A program made the translations under genes and the position numbers. A stretch of 10,143 nt of DNA. Origin: Nitrospirota bacterium. Lineage in GTDB: Bacteria; Nitrospirota; Thermodesulfovibrionia; Thermodesulfovibrionales; JdFR-88. The stretch covers positions 1 through 10,143 of the forward strand of contig JAKAEG010000093.1 of assembly GCA_021819985.1 (NCBI GenBank). Direction: 5' to 3'. Shown here one piece after another: positions 6,386 through 10,143 of the stretch. The first letter of the stretch is position 1; each line of letters begins with the position of its first letter. The notes beneath the pieces were generated by a model that was given only the letters and a program-made list of their open reading frames with translations, was not told where the DNA came from and searched no databases.

Positions 6386-7744
6386 ATGTCCAAAAAGCTG
6401 ACTTTATTATTTTTGATAGATGCGGGGCTTTCATTATTTTCCGCAAACGCATTCGGGATCTTCGGGCTGCACAGATTCATCATGGGTGTTTGGTCCTCAA
6501 TGAGCCCGGGTCGGGTCGGGATATTCCTGTTCGTTACACTTATTACATCTTATCTGGTTGAACTTTATTCAATTGAAAGCCACACGAACAGGAAAGCTAT
6601 CGCGATCAAGGTCTCCATGTCCTTCATGTTTTCCCTGTTTGGCTTTTCGGTGGTCCATTTCCTTGACCCTTTTCTGATCGCCAGGGTGCAGAATACGGTC
6701 TGTCTCGCCATTTTCTGCATTTTACAGTTTTCATGGCACCTGATCTTCATGGCTCTCCTCAGGATCCCCCAATTCGCCAGTAAGGTCCTGGTCCTTGGGA
6801 CGGGCCCGCTGGCCGAAAAAATAGGCGGCGTGATAATGAGCGATGATAATAACCAGCATATATTGAGCGGCTATTACCAGTGCACCAACGAGCCGGTAAG
6901 CGTTACTGTGAGCCAGATTGTTAAAAACGGGGATGGGCTGCGCATGGTCGTGCAAAGGGAAAAGCCGCAAAAGATAGTTGTATCGGTATCGGACAGGAGG
7001 GGTACATTGCCCATTTCCGACATCCTCCATTGCAAGTTCAGCGGCATAGAGGTTTTCGATGCCCCTTCCTTTTATGAAAAGATGACAGGGAAGCTGCTGA
7101 TAGAGAACATGCGGCCCAGTTTGTTCATATTTGACAGCAGTTTCAGGATCACTCCGGGCCTGAAGATAATCAAAAGGATGATGGACATATTCGTTGCCGC
7201 GGCCGCCCTGGTCATTGCCGCTCCGCTCATTCCCGTTATAGCCATTGCAATAAAGCTTGACTCCAAAGGTCCTGTCCTTTTCAAACAGACCAGGGTCGGG
7301 GAAAAAGACGAAGGATTCAAAATTTTAAAATTCCGGACCATGCGAACGGATGCTGAAAACGGCACCGGAGCTGTTTGGGCCAGCAAGAATGATCCCAGGG
7401 TGACGCGCCTTGGGCGCTTTTTGAGGAAAAGCAGGCTGGATGAAATAATGCAGCTTTTCAATGTGCTCAAGGGTGATATGAGCTTTGTGGGCCCGCGGCC
7501 GGAAAGGCCGGAATTCGTAGAGGAACTCAGGAAGGCGATCCCCTTCTATTCCGAACGCCATTTTGTAAAGCCAGGCATTACTGGCTGGGCGCAAGTGCGT
7601 TTTCCGTACGGGGCCTCGATCGAGGACTCCCTCGACAAACTCAGGTACGATCTTTATTATATTAAAAATATTTCGATGTTTATGGATCTCTATATCATCT
7701 GTGAAACTGCAAAGGTGGTCCTCTTCAGGAGAGGCGGGCGTTAG
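6386..7744 (+). CDS. Exopolysaccharide initiating sugar transferase (polyprenyl-phosphate sugar-1-phosphate transferase, PEP-CTERM type)
   Basis: This inner-membrane enzyme is expected to transfer a sugar-1-phosphate from a UDP-sugar to undecaprenyl phosphate, starting the repeat unit. It fits the exosortase-associated EpsB-like family (TIGR03013). Four hydrophobic segments (about 5-28, 44-62, 74-93, 103-125) precede a Rossmann-like region beginning KVLVLGTGPLAEKI (133-146). The catalytic half starts near 262 with a membrane helix (267-289). Its motifs are KFRTM (315-319), RLGRFLRKSRLDEIMQLFNV (341-360) with the probable catalytic pair D352-E353, GDMSFVGPRPERPEF (363-377) and KPGITGWAQV (395-404). 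The length of 452 residues is normal. The ATG lies four bases after the prsT stop with no clear ribosome binding site, so translation is probably coupled to prsT. The sugar used cannot be read from the sequence. Confidence 0.9.
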   Translation: MSKKLTLLFLIDAGLSLFSANAFGIFGLHRFIMGVWSSMSPGRVGIFLFVTLITSYLVELYSIESHTNRKAIAIKVSMSFMFSLFGFSVVHFLDPFLIARVQNTVCLAIFCILQFSWHLIFMALLRIPQFASKVLVLGTGPLAEKIGGVIMSDDNNQHILSGYYQCTNEPVSVTVSQIVKNGDGLRMVVQREKPQKIVVSVSDRRGTLPISDILHCKFSGIEVFDAPSFYEKMTGKLLIENMRPSLFIFDSSFRITPGLKIIKRMMDIFVAAAALVIAAPLIPVIAIAIKLDSKGPVLFKQTRVGEKDEGFKILKFRTMRTDAENGTGAVWASKNDPRVTRLGRFLRKSRLDEIMQLFNVLKGDMSFVGPRPERPEFVEELRKAIPFYSERHFVKPGITGWAQVRFPYGASIEDSLDKLRYDLYYIKNISMFMDLYIICETAKVVLFRRGGR

Positions 7745-7748
7745 GAGG
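7743..7748 (+). promoter_or_regulatory. Ribosome binding site of the export gene, overlapping the previous stop codon
   Basis: AGGAGG at 7743-7748 shares its first bases with the TAG stop (7742-7744) of the sugar transferase gene. It is eight bases from GTG at 7757. TTG at 7754 would be only five bases away and ATG at 7769 twenty, so GTG is preferred. Confidence 0.7.
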
Positions 7749-7756
7749 ATTTTTTG

Positions 7757-8608
7757 GTGACATTAAAAATGAAGTGGATATACCTGGTTTTTGTATTTTT
7801 GCTTATGGCCGTAGCGATGCCGGCCCATGCCGGACCGTATGTGATCGGAGACGAGGACGTGCTGAGCATTTCGGTGTGGGGCAACCCGGATCTGAGCGTG
7901 CGCGTGCCGGTACGGCCTGACGGCATGATATCCGTGCCGCTGGTAGGTGACGTGAAAGCAGCCGGTATCACTCCCCAGCAGCTGAAAACCCTGCTTGAAG
8001 GCAAATATGCCAATTACGTGAAAAATCCGGTTGTAAGCGTGATAATGACGGACGTGAACAGTTTTTCCATCTATGTTTTCGGAGACGGGTTGTGGCAATC
8101 GGCAGTGTCCAGTAGCGGGGATTCCGGGTCACAATCCGGCGTTTTTACGCTCAAAAAAAATACTACGCTTTTGCAGCTTTTATGCAGGCTTGGCAATCTG
8201 GGCAATGCCGATCTGAAAAACGGCGCCATTATTCGAGGCGGCAAGCGGCTTTCCACTGATTTTTACGGTCTTTATATAAAAGGAGACGTCTCTCAGGATA
8301 TTGCGCTGATGCCTGGAGATTTTATTTATATCCCCAGCGGTCTGGCCAGCCGCATCCGCGTGGTTGGGGCGGTCAAGACCCCTGGCATTCTGTCCTACAC
8401 GGAAAATATGACCGTTCTGGACGCTGTCCTTTCATCTGGCGGTTTTACTGATTTTGCCAGCCAGAACAATGTGGTGATAGAAAGAAAAAATGGCGGCAAG
8501 ACAGAGAGCATCAAAGTGAAACTTAAGGATATTATGGACGGCGACATTAAAAAGAACGTCTTTTTAAAGCCCGGTGACATGATCATCGTCAAATCCAGGA
8601 TATTTTAG
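7757..8608 (+). CDS. Polysaccharide export protein (Poly_export + SLBB), PEP-CTERM exopolysaccharide type
   Basis: This is a periplasmic/outer-membrane export protein related to Wza, expected to carry the finished polysaccharide out of the cell. Residues 1-25 form a signal peptide cleaved after AHA. There is no lipobox cysteine, unlike Wza; the only cysteine is C143. Residues 26-103 (GPYVIGDEDVLSISVW, then VRPDGMISVPLVGDV and KNPVVSVIMTDVNS) form the Poly_export domain. A first SLBB domain (about 104-193) starts SIYVFGD, but its turn is replaced by a Ser/Gly-rich insert at 111-128. A second, regular SLBB domain (about 198-283) starts IRVVGAVKTPG and ends LKPGDMIIVKSRIF. GTG at 7757 is chosen over TTG at 7754 because it sits eight bases from AGGAGG and mirrors the next gene. 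It lies 12 bases after the sugar transferase stop and 23 before the chain-length gene. Confidence 0.88.
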   Translation: MTLKMKWIYLVFVFLLMAVAMPAHAGPYVIGDEDVLSISVWGNPDLSVRVPVRPDGMISVPLVGDVKAAGITPQQLKTLLEGKYANYVKNPVVSVIMTDVNSFSIYVFGDGLWQSAVSSSGDSGSQSGVFTLKKNTTLLQLLCRLGNLGNADLKNGAIIRGGKRLSTDFYGLYIKGDVSQDIALMPGDFIYIPSGLASRIRVVGAVKTPGILSYTENMTVLDAVLSSGGFTDFASQNNVVIERKNGGKTESIKVKLKDIMDGDIKKNVFLKPGDMIIVKSRIF

Positions 8609-8616
8609 GCTAGGCC

Positions 8617-8622
8617 GGGAGG
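8617..8622 (+). promoter_or_regulatory. Ribosome binding site of the chain-length determinant gene
   Basis: GGGAGG at 8617-8622 is followed by a run of T and GTG at 8632, nine bases away. The arrangement nearly copies that of the preceding gene and fixes the GTG start. Confidence 0.7.
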
Positions 8623-8631
8623 ATTTTTTTT

Positions 8632-10143
8632 GTGACCGAAAAAAATGGCTCATTCGATATAAAAGGATATCTGGCGGTAATCCGCGAGAAGAGGTATTTG
8701 GCCCTGGCCGTTGGTCTTGCCGTGCTCTCGATTATCGTGTGGGGCGGCTATATGGGGCCAAAGACCTACGAAGCCGATTCCACCATAGTTGTCCAGAAGG
8801 GCTTGCTCATGCAACCCTTTATGAGGCAAAGCGGGCTGGCCGGAACTATAGAAGACGAACTGAGGATCCTTAAAAACAGTTTAACAAGCAGGTCTATTGT
8901 GGACCGTGTCCTGAAGAAACTTGATATGGACCTGAAGGCAAAAAACATGGCTCGTTATGAGGCCCTTATACATAAAGTGCAGTCCAGGCTGAACGTGATC
9001 ACTGTGCAGGGCCAGAATAACAATGTGGAACTGTTTACGATCTCTTACGAAAGCTCGAATCCGAAAGAGGCAAGGGACATTGTAAACACCCTCGTGGACG
9101 AATATCTGGAGCAGAGCATATCCACGCGCAGGACCGATGCATTAAACGCGTATGATTTCCTTAACAGCCAGCTCCTGAGTTTAAAGGGAAAACTTGACGA
9201 ATCCGACCAGCAGATAATGGATTTCAGAAAGAAACACCCGGAAATAGACATGCAGGCGGATTCAGAGTCGGCGAGGGATCAATCATCTAATGGCCTCAGT
9301 GCGCTCCAGTCCGCAGCCATGGAGTCCGATATAAAATTAAAAGACCTTTTAAGACGGCAAAAGGGCCTTGAGATGGAGCTTTCCGGAAAGAAGAAGCTGA
9401 CAGCTGATTCAAATGACGGGACCGTTTCGCCTCTGCAATCCAGGCTGGACAAGTTAAACAGTGAGCTTATGTCGCTTACTACGAGGTATACCGGTAACTA
9501 CCCCGATGTGATCAAGGTAAAAGCGGAGATAGCATCACTTAAAAAACAGATGGAAAATCCCCTCCCTGTTTCGGGCCGGTCCGGAAATCCCGTTTATCAG
9601 CAGACCAAAGACGAGCTTGCGCAGACAAACTCGGAAATAGCAGATTTAAAGGAGCGAGTGGCTGAAATATCAAAACAGGAGCGCTCAATGGACGTATCGC
9701 TCGGAGGCCGCCCCGAGGAGCAGGCAGACTGGAGCAAGCTCCAGAGGGACAGGGGCACTTACCAGAAGATGTATGACGATACGCTCCAGAGACTTGAGGC
9801 CGCAAAGGCCTCCAAAGACATCCAGATGGGCGCCGACAGTTCACTGCTTAAGGTGGTGGATCCCGCCGTGCTGCCTGTCATTCCGGTAAAGCCGGACATG
9901 GTCATTTTTATAGCAGCGGGGCTTCTCTTGGGGCTCGCTTCCGGCATCGGCTCTGTCATCGGCCTGGATTTACTGCAGAACCCCTACAGGGATGAAGAAT
10001 CGGTGGAAAAGGGGCTCAAGATGCCGGTGCTTATCTCCATTTCCCGCATTTCCGGGCAGGAGGACAGGGATGTTTCCAGGAGAAAGGACCTGAAAATATT
10101 CGGGGTTGCCGGCGTATACGTGCTTCTGATATGCGTGCTTTTG
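8632..10143 (+). CDS. Wzz-type polysaccharide chain-length determinant, PEP-CTERM type (3' end beyond the window)
   Basis: The frame is open from GTG at 8632 to the window edge, 504 codons without a stop, so the gene is truncated by the window. It fits the exosortase-associated chain-length family (TIGR03007), inner-membrane proteins that set polymer length with the tyrosine kinase and export protein. Residues 8-20 (FDIKGYLAVIREK) are the cytoplasmic lead-in. TM1 is about 22-41 and is followed by the Wzz domain (TYEADSTIVVQKG). Long heptad-rich coiled-coil stretches follow, including SLKGKLDESDQQIMDFRKKH and a later AQTNSEIADLKERVAEISKQ. The proline-rich segment PAVLPVIPVKPDM (411-423) leads into TM2 (424-446). 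A further hydrophobic segment begins near 489 and is cut off. No Walker motif is seen, so the kinase is not fused up to this point. A GGGAGG site nine bases upstream supports the start. Confidence 0.88.
   Translation, partial: MTEKNGSFDIKGYLAVIREKRYLALAVGLAVLSIIVWGGYMGPKTYEADSTIVVQKGLLMQPFMRQSGLAGTIEDELRILKNSLTSRSIVDRVLKKLDMDLKAKNMARYEALIHKVQSRLNVITVQGQNNNVELFTISYESSNPKEARDIVNTLVDEYLEQSISTRRTDALNAYDFLNSQLLSLKGKLDESDQQIMDFRKKHPEIDMQADSESARDQSSNGLSALQSAAMESDIKLKDLLRRQKGLEMELSGKKKLTADSNDGTVSPLQSRLDKLNSELMSLTTRYTGNYPDVIKVKAEIASLKKQMENPLPVSGRSGNPVYQQTKDELAQTNSEIADLKERVAEISKQERSMDVSLGGRPEEQADWSKLQRDRGTYQKMYDDTLQRLEAAKASKDIQMGADSSLLKVVDPAVLPVIPVKPDMVIFIAAGLLLGLASGIGSVIGLDLLQNPYRDEESVEKGLKMPVLISISRISGQEDRDVSRRKDLKIFGVAGVYVLLICVLL

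Noticed and set aside
1..10143. CRISPR arrays, tRNA or rRNA genes
   Set aside because: No regularly spaced repeats and no tRNA-like or rRNA-like segment was seen on reading the window.

Overview
The window looks like chromosomal DNA of a Gram-negative, probably environmental bacterium. It encodes a signal-peptide protein, a lipoprotein, and an outer-membrane polysaccharide export protein. GC content is moderate and non-ATG starts are common. The gene families point to a group that carries exosortase A (XrtA)/PEP-CTERM exopolysaccharide loci, such as Thermodesulfobacteriota, Desulfuromonadota, Nitrospirota or Betaproteobacteria. No 16S rRNA gene or other firm taxonomic marker is present.

Layout. 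(1) 1-63 is probably the last 20 codons of an upstream gene. (2) 64-303 is an AT-rich control region with two related CGGGAC dyads, a possible promoter, and a small hairpin just before a strong ribosome binding site. (3) 304-1029 encodes an exported cupredoxin-like protein with an amicyanin-type copper loop and a C-terminal carboxypeptidase-regulatory-like domain. (4) 1030-1235 separates convergent genes and holds two hairpins, one suited to terminate each strand. (5) 3009-1236, minus strand, is a two-gene operon: a HI0933/YhiN-type flavoprotein followed with an overlap by maf, a nucleotide pyrophosphatase. (6) 3010-3552 is a 543-base divergent intergenic region with a candidate sigma70 promoter, inverted repeats and a long leader. 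(7) 3553-10143, plus strand, is a tight four-gene operon that continues past the window edge.

The plus-strand operon is the start of an exopolysaccharide biosynthesis and export locus of the PEP-CTERM/exosortase type. It encodes the giant TPR lipoprotein PrsT, a polyprenyl-phosphate sugar-1-phosphate transferase that should start repeat-unit synthesis, a periplasmic/outer-membrane Poly_export-SLBB protein, and a Wzz-type chain-length determinant. The last gene is open at the right edge. Intergenic gaps are 4, 12 and 23 bases, so one transcript is likely. The exosortase itself, the tyrosine kinase and the PrsK/PrsR regulators are not in the window; they are expected downstream or elsewhere on family knowledge only.

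I do not see a wholly new system. The most notable points are the dyad pair before the copper protein, the structured leader before prsT, near-duplicate GTG initiation regions in the operon, and a degenerate Ser/Gly-rich insert in the first SLBB domain of the export protein.
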